A DNA stretch of 18,716 bases from JBKHHU01 sp046539045. Lineage in GTDB: Bacteria; Planctomycetota; Phycisphaerae; SM23-33. The notes under the pieces were generated by a model that saw only the letters and a list, made by a program, of their open reading frames with translations, was not told where the DNA came from and did not search any database. Shown here piece after piece: positions 1 through 5,863 of the stretch (position 1 is the first letter of the stretch; each line of letters starts with the position of its first letter). The stretch is from assembly GCA_046539045.1 (NCBI GenBank), contig JBKHHU010000051.1, positions 1 to 18,716 of the forward strand, given 5' to 3'. Made by a program: the position numbers and the translations under genes.

Positions 1-2
1 TG

Positions 3-75
3 GCCACGAACAACGCGAACAACACGAACACAAAAAGCCCAGATTCATGTTTGCGGAGTTCGCGCAGTTCGTGGC
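3..75. repeat. Imperfect 28-bp inverted repeat (palindromic intergenic element)
   Basis: The arms at 3-30 and 48-75 are reverse complements at 22 of 28 positions, with a perfect outer 9 bp (gccacgaac / gttcgtggc) and a 17-base AT-richer loop. The left arm is itself built of a 9-bp tandem unit (cgaacaacg, cgaacaaca, then cgaacac). The structure suggests a dispersed REP-like intergenic element, but only one copy lies in this window, so dispersal is inferred. Confidence 0.6.
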
Positions 76-98
76 GAGCAATAACCCACTGAAGGTTT

Positions 99-230
99 CC
101 GCGTGGTGGGTCTCCTCACCCACCACGTTGCATCGTGCCCATTGCGGACGGTCATACGCGTTGGCGGGTCGGGCGACCCGCCAACCGGGGGGAGGCGGCA
201 CTCAACAGTTCCCGCGTGGTGGGTCTCCTC
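99..230. repeat. 19-bp direct repeat pair with associated hairpins
   Basis: The 19-mer ccgcgtggtgggtctcctc occurs exactly at 99-117 and at 212-230. The first copy runs into its own inverted complement, giving a perfect 10-bp stem with a 6-base loop at 102-127. A second perfect hairpin with an 11-bp stem and a GGGC loop is at 160-185. The second copy forms a weaker hairpin at 222-247 (GGTCT/AGACC around CCTT/AAGG). This region downstream of map holds no credible gene and looks like a cluster of mobile or REP-type intergenic repeats. Confidence 0.6.
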
Positions 231-256
231 CCTTCGGAAGGCAGACCTGACCCGTT

Positions 257-273
257 AACGGTGCAGAACCGTT
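257..273. other. Small stem-loop downstream of map
   Basis: A 6-bp perfect stem (AACGGT / ACCGTT) with a 5-base loop lies 34 bases past the map stop codon. It lacks a run of T on the minus strand, so it is at best a weak terminator for map. On the plus strand it is followed by TTCTT at most. Confidence 0.25.
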
Positions 274-306
274 CTTAAGGGAGATCGTGCGGAGCCTGCT
301 GTCCCG

Positions 307-1113
307 CTATTCCGCCGAGCCGGTCAGCACGTCGACACCGTCTGCCGTGATCGCCAGCGTGTTCTCGAAGTGGGCCGAGAGCGATCCGTCGCGGGTGAGG
401 ATAGTCCAGCCGTCCTTGTCCATGCGGATCGACTCTTTCCCCACGTTGACCATCGGCTCGACGGCGATGACGAGCCCTTCCTTCAGTTCGAAATCCTGTC
501 GACGCATCCGCGCCTGCCAGAAGTTCGGCACGCTCGGCGGTTCCCACATCTCCTGCCCGATCCCGTGCCCGACCAGTTCACGAACAACGCTGAAACCGGC
601 ATCCTCCACGTACTGCTGCATCGTGGTGGCGATGTCGCTCCACATCATTCCCGGCCTGGCCATGTCGGTGGCGATGGTCCGGGCGTTGCGGGTCACGTCC
701 AACAGCTTCTTCGCCTCGGTGGAGATTTCCCCGACGGCATATGTCTCGGCGGCGTCTCCGCACCAGCCGTTCAGACGAATTCCGAAGTCGACGCTGAGAA
801 TGTCGCCTTCCTTGAGAACCGCCTGTTCGGAAGGGATCCCGTGGACGATCGCGTCGTTCGGCGAGGCGCAGATCGCCGCGGGGAAGGGACCCGCCCCGTG
901 CGGGCTGGGGACTCCCTTGAAGAGGCAGTCGGCCCCGGCCTCTGCGGTGATCCGCTCTGCTTCGGCGTTCAGTTCGGCGGTGGATACGCCGGGGGCGACC
1001 ATCTCCCGAAGGCGTTCCAGTACCCGGCGCACGAGGCGTCCGCCGGCCCGCATTTTCTCGATCTCTTCCGGTGTCTTGTATCTGAGTCCTGGCACGGTGG
1101 TTGGCTCCTGCAT
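307..1113 (-). CDS. map: Methionine aminopeptidase, type I
   Basis: This 268-residue protein removes the initiator methionine from nascent proteins in the cytosol. All five metal ligands and the catalytic histidine of the family can be placed: H91 in DAIVHGIPS, D109 in LSVDFG, D120 in GWCGD, H183 in VGHGIGQ, E219 in IAVEPM and E250 in SAHFEN. The length matches type Ia enzymes, without an N-terminal zinc-finger extension. The frame stays open upstream to 1359, but that stretch lacks family similarity and overlaps the divergent gene. I chose the ATG at 1113 because AGGAA lies 5 bases upstream and the family's usual N-terminus (TPEEIEKMRAGGRL) follows. It is divergent from the acetyltransferase gene across a 125-base intergenic region. 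Identification is secure. Confidence 0.96.
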   Translation of the reverse strand: MQEPTTVPGLRYKTPEEIEKMRAGGRLVRRVLERLREMVAPGVSTAELNAEAERITAEAGADCLFKGVPSPHGAGPFPAAICASPNDAIVHGIPSEQAVLKEGDILSVDFGIRLNGWCGDAAETYAVGEISTEAKKLLDVTRNARTIATDMARPGMMWSDIATTMQQYVEDAGFSVVRELVGHGIGQEMWEPPSVPNFWQARMRRQDFELKEGLVIAVEPMVNVGKESIRMDKDGWTILTRDGSLSAHFENTLAITADGVDVLTGSAE

Positions 1114-1131
1114 CGGTTCCTGAATCGAAAC

Positions 1132-1160
1132 AATGTACGAGTCCGGGAGGGCGATTGCAA
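1132..1160 (-). promoter_or_regulatory. Putative sigma-70 promoter for map
   Basis: On the minus strand TTGCAA (1155-1160) is followed after exactly 17 bases by TACATT (1132-1137); each hexamer matches 4 of 6 consensus bases. Transcription would start near 1125 and leave a very short leader before the ATG at 1113. Confidence 0.4.
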
Positions 1161-1238
1161 CCTCGCTAATGCCGGCGCTTGTCTGCGCAGCAGGCTGGAG
1201 GTAGTCTTGTTCCGACACGCATTTGAAAGGACAGGCAC

Positions 1239-2405
1239 GTGACCGCCGAATGCACTTACCAGCCGGCCCGGACGGACGACCTTGCCGTCGTGGCCGATCT
1301 GTTCGCCCAGTCTTACCATGGGTGTTCGAAAGAGGACTATCGCAAGCGGCTGGAAGCATACGGTCCGGACCACGTTCGCGTCATCCGCCGAGCGGGGCAG
1401 ACAATCGCCACCGGACAGCTGGTGCAGGTGGGCCAGTTCTTCGGAGGCAAGTCGGTCCCGAGCTGGGGCGTGGCGGGCGTGGCTGTGCGTCCCGATGTGC
1501 GGGGAGAAGGCGTGGCGACGTTCCTGATGGAGCAACTGCTGGCTGAGATGCGAGCCGAGGGGATCGCGACCTCCTCGCTCTACCCCGCCACCACGCCACT
1601 GTACCGCAAAAGCGGGTATGAACGGGCGGGACTGCAGATCCAGCACAGCCTGAAAACCGCTCCGGTTCGGGCCAGGTGCCGGGACGGCCAGATCGTGCCG
1701 GTCACCGATGATTTGTGCGACGAGATGAAGGATGTCTACCGCCGCTACGCGATCGGGCGGAACGGAATGATGGATCGATCTGACGTGTGGTGGTCTCACG
1801 TCCTGGACGAGCATGGGCCGGAGCCGCCCCACGGGTACCTCCTGCGTTTCGACGGGCAAAGCGAGGGGTACGTGCTGATCCGTCGTAACGAAAAGTACCT
1901 GGACCTGGCCGATTACGCCGCGCTGACCCCGCGGGCGGCGGAGCGGATTCTGACGATGATCAGCCACCAGGGAATGCGGTTCACGGAGGCGCGGTTCTAC
2001 GGCGGGTTGAATGAGCCGCTGGAGCAGACCGCAGGCAATCAGGTCACCGAGCGCAGGTTCACGAACGACTGGATGATGCGGATCGTGCATCTGCCCGAGG
2101 CATTGGCTGCGAGGGGCTACAACCGCGCCGTCTCAGCCAGCGTGGAAGTGGAGATCGCCGACGAACTGTTCAGCGACAATGCCGGCCGATGGACCGTCAA
2201 TATCGATGACGGCGAGGCACACGTCCAGCAGGGCGGCAGTGGGGCGGTGAAGATGAATATCCGCACACTGGCGAGTCTCTACAGCGGCTTTCTGACCGCG
2301 GATCTCGCTGCCCGTACGCAGCAGCTTAGCGGACCGGCCGAGCAGATCGCGACTCTCGCGGCCGCACTGGCCGGGCCGTATCCGTACATGTCCGATTCCT
2401 TCTAG
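1239..2405 (+). CDS. Eis-type GNAT N-acetyltransferase with C-terminal SCP2-like domain
   Basis: This 388-residue protein matches the architecture of the Eis family: a first GNAT domain, a second degenerate GNAT-like domain, and a C-terminal sterol-carrier-like domain (from about residue 285). The acetyl-CoA-binding motif A is visible at 81-93 (VAVRPDVRGEGVA). The stretch YPATTPLYRKSGY (115-127) corresponds to the Eis segment that ends in the catalytic Tyr126. The protein ends in phenylalanine (F388), as mycobacterial Eis does, where the terminal carboxylate acts as general base. Family enzymes acetylate amines of aminoglycosides, lysines or polyamines; the substrate here is unknown. The start is a GTG at 1239 with GAAAGGA about 8 bases upstream, read divergently from map. 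Family assignment is strong; the biological role is not established. Confidence 0.88.
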   Translation: MTAECTYQPARTDDLAVVADLFAQSYHGCSKEDYRKRLEAYGPDHVRVIRRAGQTIATGQLVQVGQFFGGKSVPSWGVAGVAVRPDVRGEGVATFLMEQLLAEMRAEGIATSSLYPATTPLYRKSGYERAGLQIQHSLKTAPVRARCRDGQIVPVTDDLCDEMKDVYRRYAIGRNGMMDRSDVWWSHVLDEHGPEPPHGYLLRFDGQSEGYVLIRRNEKYLDLADYAALTPRAAERILTMISHQGMRFTEARFYGGLNEPLEQTAGNQVTERRFTNDWMMRIVHLPEALAARGYNRAVSASVEVEIADELFSDNAGRWTVNIDDGEAHVQQGGSGAVKMNIRTLASLYSGFLTADLAARTQQLSGPAEQIATLAAALAGPYPYMSDSF

Positions 2406-2421
2406 GCCCGCCCGGGTGGGC
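2406..2421. other. GC stem-loop between convergent genes
   Basis: A 6-bp stem (GCCCGC / GTGGGC, with one G-U) and a CCGG loop begins right after the acetyltransferase stop codon. It could stall transcription between the convergent genes, but no T-tract follows on either strand. Confidence 0.25.
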
Positions 2422-2437
2422 ACCTGCGACGCGCGGT

Positions 2438-2965
2438 TCACTCGGCCGATTCGTTGCCGTCGGCGGGCTGGAAATCCAGCGACGCGGAGTTGATGCAGTA
2501 CCGCAGGCCGGTCGGTTCGGGGCCGTCTTCGAACACGTGTCCCAGATGCCCGCCGCAGCGGTTGCAGTGGACTTCCGTCCGCACCATCGCGTGACGCGTG
2601 TCGGTTTCCGTGCCGATCCTGCCGTCTTCCATCGCCTGATAAAAGCTGGGCCATCCCGACCCGCACGCGAACTTCGTATCGCTGCTGAACAGTACCAGAC
2701 CGCATCCGGCGCACTTGTAGACGCCTTCCCCGTCGAAGTCCCAATACTCGTTCTGGTAAGCAGGCTCGGTGCCTTTCTCGCGCAACACGCGATACTCCAT
2801 CGGCGAAAGCTCTTCCCGCCACTGCTGCTGCGTTTTGGCGACCTTGTCTTCCATCTCCCACGTCTCCCTGTGTTTCTCGGCTGCGGTCTCGCTCACGCCG
2901 CGGTCATCGCTGCAGCCGGCAAGCGCAAGAGCGATAAGCAGACATATGGAACCAAATCTTTTCAT
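2438..2965 (-). CDS. msrB: Peptide-methionine (R)-S-oxide reductase MsrB, predicted lipoprotein
   Basis: The protein (175 residues) reduces the R epimer of methionine sulfoxide in proteins. The N-terminus is a lipoprotein signal: MKRFGS, a hydrophobic run, then LALAGC with the lipobox cysteine at C18, so the enzyme should be anchored outside the cytoplasm. The MsrB domain fills residues about 48-165. Zinc-site pairs are C85/C88 (CAGC) and C134/C137 (CNRC). GSGWPSF follows C101, a possible resolving cysteine, and the catalytic cysteine is C157 in RYCINSASL. The ATG at 2965 has GAGGT 8 bases upstream. The gene is convergent with the acetyltransferase and divergent from the transporter. No MsrA partner is in the window. 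Confidence 0.95.
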   Translation of the reverse strand: MKRFGSICLLIALALAGCSDDRGVSETAAEKHRETWEMEDKVAKTQQQWREELSPMEYRVLREKGTEPAYQNEYWDFDGEGVYKCAGCGLVLFSSDTKFACGSGWPSFYQAMEDGRIGTETDTRHAMVRTEVHCNRCGGHLGHVFEDGPEPTGLRYCINSASLDFQPADGNESAE

Positions 2966-2982
2966 GGTGACTACCTCAATCC

Positions 2983-2988
2983 ATTGTA
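2983..2988 (-). promoter_or_regulatory. Possible -10 element for msrB
   Basis: TACAAT on the minus strand (5 of 6 consensus bases) lies just upstream of the msrB ribosome binding site. I see no convincing -35 hexamer at the right distance, so the call is weak. Confidence 0.25.
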
Positions 2989-3065
2989 GGGCGGCTATCC
3001 GGCCGGTATCCTTAACATGAACGGATCAGCACCTCTTTTGCGTTCGACATAGAGGGAAAATCGGA

Positions 3066-4331
3066 GTGACCGCCCCCACCAGCGACGACCAGCGCATCCG
3101 GCACGGCAGGAAGTACCTCGCCGCCATGAGCCTGTCGTATGCGCTCGGGGCGTTCAACGACAACTTCTTCAAGATGGCGGCCATTCTGATCGCTGCCAAT
3201 CACGCCTTTCACGACTTTCGCGGGATGGCAAGTGCTGTCTTCTCGATCCCGTTTGTTGTGTTCGCAGCGATCGCGGGATGGGCGGCCGATCGCTACTCCA
3301 AACGCAACGTGATTATCGTCATGAAGCTTCTGGAGCTGGTGGCGATGATCATCGGCGTGGTCGCCATCTTCACCCAGGCGTATTGGCTGATGCTGGTGGT
3401 GATCTTCCTGATGGCCCTGCAGTCGACTTTTTTCAGCCCGGCGGTGAACGGCTCGATTCCGGAGATCTTCCCATCGCACTACGTGCCGAAGGCCAACGGG
3501 GCGGTCAAGTCGCTCCTGGTGACCTGCGTGCTGCTCGGGACGGTGCTCAGCGGATACCTGCTGAACCCGAAGCAGCCGGTGTGGGGATACCCGCTGGGCT
3601 GGTGGCTGGTGAGCGGTGCGGTGCTGGTCGTCTCCGGGGTGGGCGCTCTCTGGTCGCTGAAGGTGGCCCATCGCCCGGCCGCGGACGAGCAGGCCCGCAT
3701 GCCGTGGTCCGGACCGATCAAGAGCTTCCGTATTCTCTGGGACTCTCGGCGCGACCGGATGCTGACCACCGCGATTCTCGCCGACGTATTCATCTGGTTC
3801 ATCGGCACGCTTCAATTGCTGCTGATCGTCGCGCTGGTCAAGAGCGAGCTGCAGATGAGCGACGCGATGGCCAGCAACATGATCTTCCCGCAGCTGATCG
3901 GCGTGGCGATCGGCGGTGTGTTGGCCGGGAGGTACTGCCCGGACCGGCACTGGTACGTCTGGCTGGTACCGGCGGTGGTCATCATGACGCTGCTGTGCCT
4001 GGTGATTACTGCGGTGCAGTGGCTGCCGGAAGCGGCGCACCTGCCCAGCTGGCTGGTCCTGTTCGGCCTGATCGGCGTCACCGGCGGGCTGTTCATGATC
4101 CCCACGGAAAGCTTCATTCAGGTCCGGCCGGACCCGAGACAGAAGGGGGCGGTCTGGGCGTCGGCGAACTTCGCGTGCTTCATCGGGATCTTCTTCGCCA
4201 GCCTGCTGGACATTCTGCTGACCGGCTGGGTCGGGGCGATCAACATGTTCGGCGTGCTGGGGATGTTCACGGTTCCGGCCGGGCTCTATCTGCGGTGGAA
4301 GCTGCCCATCCGCCGGGACGCGAAGATGTAG
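3066..4331 (+). CDS. LplT-like major facilitator superfamily transporter (lysophospholipid transporter type)
   Basis: The 421-residue protein is an integral membrane protein with about 12 hydrophobic segments. GAFNDNFFK (28-36) in the first helix is a hallmark of the LplT/Aas-linked MFS group, and GWAADRYSKR (71-80) is the MFS cytoplasmic loop motif between helices 2 and 3. E. coli LplT flips lysophospholipids inward for re-acylation by Aas. Here no acyltransferase gene adjoins it, so the function is inferred from sequence only. The start is a GTG at 3066 with GAGGG 9 bases upstream. A later ATG (3126) would remove the leading cytosolic tail and is less likely. It is divergent from msrB, with a 100-base intergenic region. 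Confidence 0.82.
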   Translation: MTAPTSDDQRIRHGRKYLAAMSLSYALGAFNDNFFKMAAILIAANHAFHDFRGMASAVFSIPFVVFAAIAGWAADRYSKRNVIIVMKLLELVAMIIGVVAIFTQAYWLMLVVIFLMALQSTFFSPAVNGSIPEIFPSHYVPKANGAVKSLLVTCVLLGTVLSGYLLNPKQPVWGYPLGWWLVSGAVLVVSGVGALWSLKVAHRPAADEQARMPWSGPIKSFRILWDSRRDRMLTTAILADVFIWFIGTLQLLLIVALVKSELQMSDAMASNMIFPQLIGVAIGGVLAGRYCPDRHWYVWLVPAVVIMTLLCLVITAVQWLPEAAHLPSWLVLFGLIGVTGGLFMIPTESFIQVRPDPRQKGAVWASANFACFIGIFFASLLDILLTGWVGAINMFGVLGMFTVPAGLYLRWKLPIRRDAKM

Positions 4332-4540
4332 CCAGTTCCGTCGGCGGTCTTCGGCATCAGTTTGATCGCTTGGTCCTGCTGGTCCGGTTCGGTCACCAAC
4401 ATGCAAGACAGTTCGGGTGTTCCTTTGGCGGTTCGCTTCTTCTTGCTCCGCAGCTGCCGAATCCTCCTTCGGGCGGATTGTCGCCCTGGGACTGCAGTTT
4501 GGCGCTGTTTCAGCGGCGACAGGTCGAATTCGATCTGCAC
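4286..4540 (-). CDS. Doubtful small ORF, unknown, possibly a gene remnant
   Basis: An 84-codon frame on the minus strand (GTG start at 4540) covers the otherwise empty stretch after the transporter and overlaps its 3' end by 46 bases. Its codons mostly end in G or C, as in real genes here. The product is basic, with RSKKKR near residues 31-36. Reading continues open upstream of the GTG for nine codons to a stop, without another start codon, and no good ribosome binding site is visible. I do not recognise the sequence. It may be the 3' remnant of a decayed gene, or chance. Confidence 0.22.
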   Translation of the reverse strand: MQIEFDLSPLKQRQTAVPGRQSARRRIRQLRSKKKRTAKGTPELSCMLVTEPDQQDQAIKLMPKTADGTGYIFASRRMGSFHRR

Positions 4541-4709
4541 CCACCAAGACGCGTGTCTGAAGTTTCAGACGCGCAAGGGCGGGAGATGTCTCCAGCTTGT
4601 GCGAGGTCGATCGGGGTACATCCACGGCCTCGTAAATCAAGTGCCCCCCGAGTTTGTCCGAAAATGACGGTGTGGCGGCAACTGCGAGGCCCGCCGGAAA
4701 GTTGAGGGT
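4332..4709. other. 378-base stretch without a clear gene
   Basis: Apart from the doubtful minus-strand ORF at its left end and the hairpin at 4551-4574, I see no supported gene here. The plus-strand frame at 4362-4667 has unusual composition (rich in Cys, Ser and Trp), no family resemblance and no good ribosome binding site. The stretch must include the promoter of the following sigma factor gene, but no clear hexamer pair stands out. Confidence 0.4.
4551..4574. other. Stem-loop upstream of the sigma factor gene
   Basis: GCGTGTCTGAA and TTCAGACGCGC are complementary over 11 positions (one G-U), separated by only GT, so the folded form has about a 9-bp stem. No T-tract follows on either strand, which argues against a simple intrinsic terminator. 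It lies 136 bases before the sigma factor start and could be a regulatory structure or an operator. Confidence 0.4.
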
Positions 4710-5537
4710 ATGATGAAGTCGAACGCGATAAAAACAGGCTTGGGCTGGTATCTGGATCAGATCAAGGAGACGGAACTTCTTACCGCCCAAGAGGAAAAGC
4801 AGTTGTCCCGCCGGATCCGGGAACACTCCGACCCGATTGCCCGCGAGCAGATGATCCAGGCGAATTTGCGGTTGGTGGTCAAGATTGCCAAGGACTATTC
4901 CAACCCGGGCATGACGCTGGGCGATCTGGTGGCCGAGGGCAATCTCGGGCTGCTTCGTGCGGTGGAGGAGTTCGACCCCGAGCAGGGGGTGCGGTTCAGC
5001 ACGTACGCGGCCTGGTGGATCAAGCAGGCGATCAAACGCGCCATGATCAACGCCGGTCAACCGATCCACATCCCGGCGTACCTGGTCAAGCTCATCAGCA
5101 AATGGCGACGTGCCGCCAGCCGACTGGAAGCCGAACTGGGCAGGACCCCGACGGTCAAGGAGATCTCCAGGGAACTGAAGATCACCATGAAGAAGGCCGA
5201 GATCATCCGTCAGGGGCTCATCGCGGTCAATGCCCCGACGCAGATGGTCGCCGAGGAAACCCAGGCGCTCTCGGAGATGCTGCCGGATGAAGAGGGCGAT
5301 ACGCCCGACCAGGCCATGCTCGACGCCGGAACCGCCCCTTATGTCAAGGCGATGCTCTCTCGGCTGGACAAGCGGACCCAGAAGATCATGGAGCTGCGGT
5401 TCGGTCTGGACGGCTGGGATGGCCCGCAGCGGACGTACAAGGAGATCGGAGAGGTTATCGGGCTGACTCGCGAACGAGTGCGTCAGCTGGAAAAACAGGC
5501 TCTCGGGCAGCTCAAGGCCTTCGCGGAAGAGGAATAG
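4710..5537 (+). CDS. RNA polymerase sigma factor, sigma-70 family (RpoD/RpoS-like, without region 1.1)
   Basis: The protein (275 residues) directs RNA polymerase to promoters. Region 1.2 is at about 11-38 (LGWYLDQIKETELLTAQEE). Region 2 is at about 51-121, with the core-binding and -10-binding segments NLRLVVKIAKDYSN, DLVAEGNLGLLRAVEEFDP and RFSTYAAWWIKQAIKRA. Region 3 follows, and region 4 is at about 213-270, ending in the helix-turn-helix TRERVRQLEKQALGQLK. It lacks region 1.1, so it is closer to group 2 (alternative, RpoS/SigB-like) factors than to a full primary sigma. ATG codons at 4710 and 4713 are both possible; GGAAAG at 4696-4701 favours the first, GAGGG at 4704-4708 the second. A strong terminator follows, so it is probably monocistronic. 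Confidence 0.93.
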   Translation: MMKSNAIKTGLGWYLDQIKETELLTAQEEKQLSRRIREHSDPIAREQMIQANLRLVVKIAKDYSNPGMTLGDLVAEGNLGLLRAVEEFDPEQGVRFSTYAAWWIKQAIKRAMINAGQPIHIPAYLVKLISKWRRAASRLEAELGRTPTVKEISRELKITMKKAEIIRQGLIAVNAPTQMVAEETQALSEMLPDEEGDTPDQAMLDAGTAPYVKAMLSRLDKRTQKIMELRFGLDGWDGPQRTYKEIGEVIGLTRERVRQLEKQALGQLKAFAEEE

Positions 5538-5565
5538 GCTCTAACCCTCGAAATATCATGTGATT

Positions 5566-5599
5566 AGGCGCGGCGTTCGATTGGTTCGCCGCGCTTTTT
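5566..5599 (+). terminator. Intrinsic terminator of the sigma factor gene
   Basis: A perfect 8-bp GC stem (GCGCGGCG / CGCCGCGC), extendable by two pairs, encloses an 11-base loop and is followed directly by TTTTT. It starts 28 bases after the sigma factor stop codon. Confidence 0.82.
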
Positions 5600-5863
5600 C
5601 ATGCGCGGGCGACAGGCGGGTCGGCAATCGGCTGTCGGTGCGAAGGCCTCGGAGAACCCTTTGCACTCCATTCCGGGCGGGCCGCGAGCGGCGCCCCTGC
5701 AGGGCACTCGGGAAAAGAGGCGCGAAGTTTCCGTCCGCCATCGCGTATAATCCGGTGTCAAATCACCCTTTCCGGTTTGTGGGGCGACCTGCAATTATTG
5801 CCCCGGACGAACGTTAAATGCGGTATAGTGATGGTCCGAGTATCGACTCAGCGGGGGTAGGAC
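5600..5863. other. Intergenic stretch upstream of the LTA-synthase-like gene
   Basis: This 264-base stretch holds no supported gene. The short overlapping frames here have Arg-rich shadow composition. It probably carries the promoter of the following gene: a perfect TATAAT is at 5746-5751, and a TATAGT lies nearer the gene at 5824-5829. Confidence 0.4.
5746..5751 (+). promoter_or_regulatory. Possible -10 element (TATAAT)
   Basis: The hexamer is a perfect sigma-70 -10 match in a GC-rich region, 112 bases before the LTA-synthase-like start. No good -35 hexamer lies 16-18 bases upstream, so the promoter call is tentative. Confidence 0.3.

Noticed and set aside
47..250. A 67-codon plus-strand frame
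   Set aside because: It lies entirely within inverted and direct repeats, and the translation looks like repeat-derived noise.
1..306. CRISPR array at the repeat-rich left end
   Set aside because: There are only two copies of the 19-mer, 113 bases apart, with no regular spacing and no cas genes.
1114..1359. N-terminal extension of map
   Set aside because: The extension overlaps the divergent acetyltransferase start, lacks family similarity, and a good ribosome binding site precedes the ATG at 1113.
4362..4667. A 101-codon plus-strand frame after the transporter
   Set aside because: The Cys/Ser/Trp-rich composition and lack of a ribosome binding site argue against coding.
3012..5069. A 685-codon open frame on the minus strand
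   Set aside because: It runs antisense to the LplT-like transporter and the sigma factor, and its His/Arg/Gln/Asp-rich composition is that of a GC shadow.
5560..5817. An 85-codon plus-strand frame
   Set aside because: It begins inside the sigma factor terminator, is Arg-rich throughout, and has no ribosome binding site or similarity.
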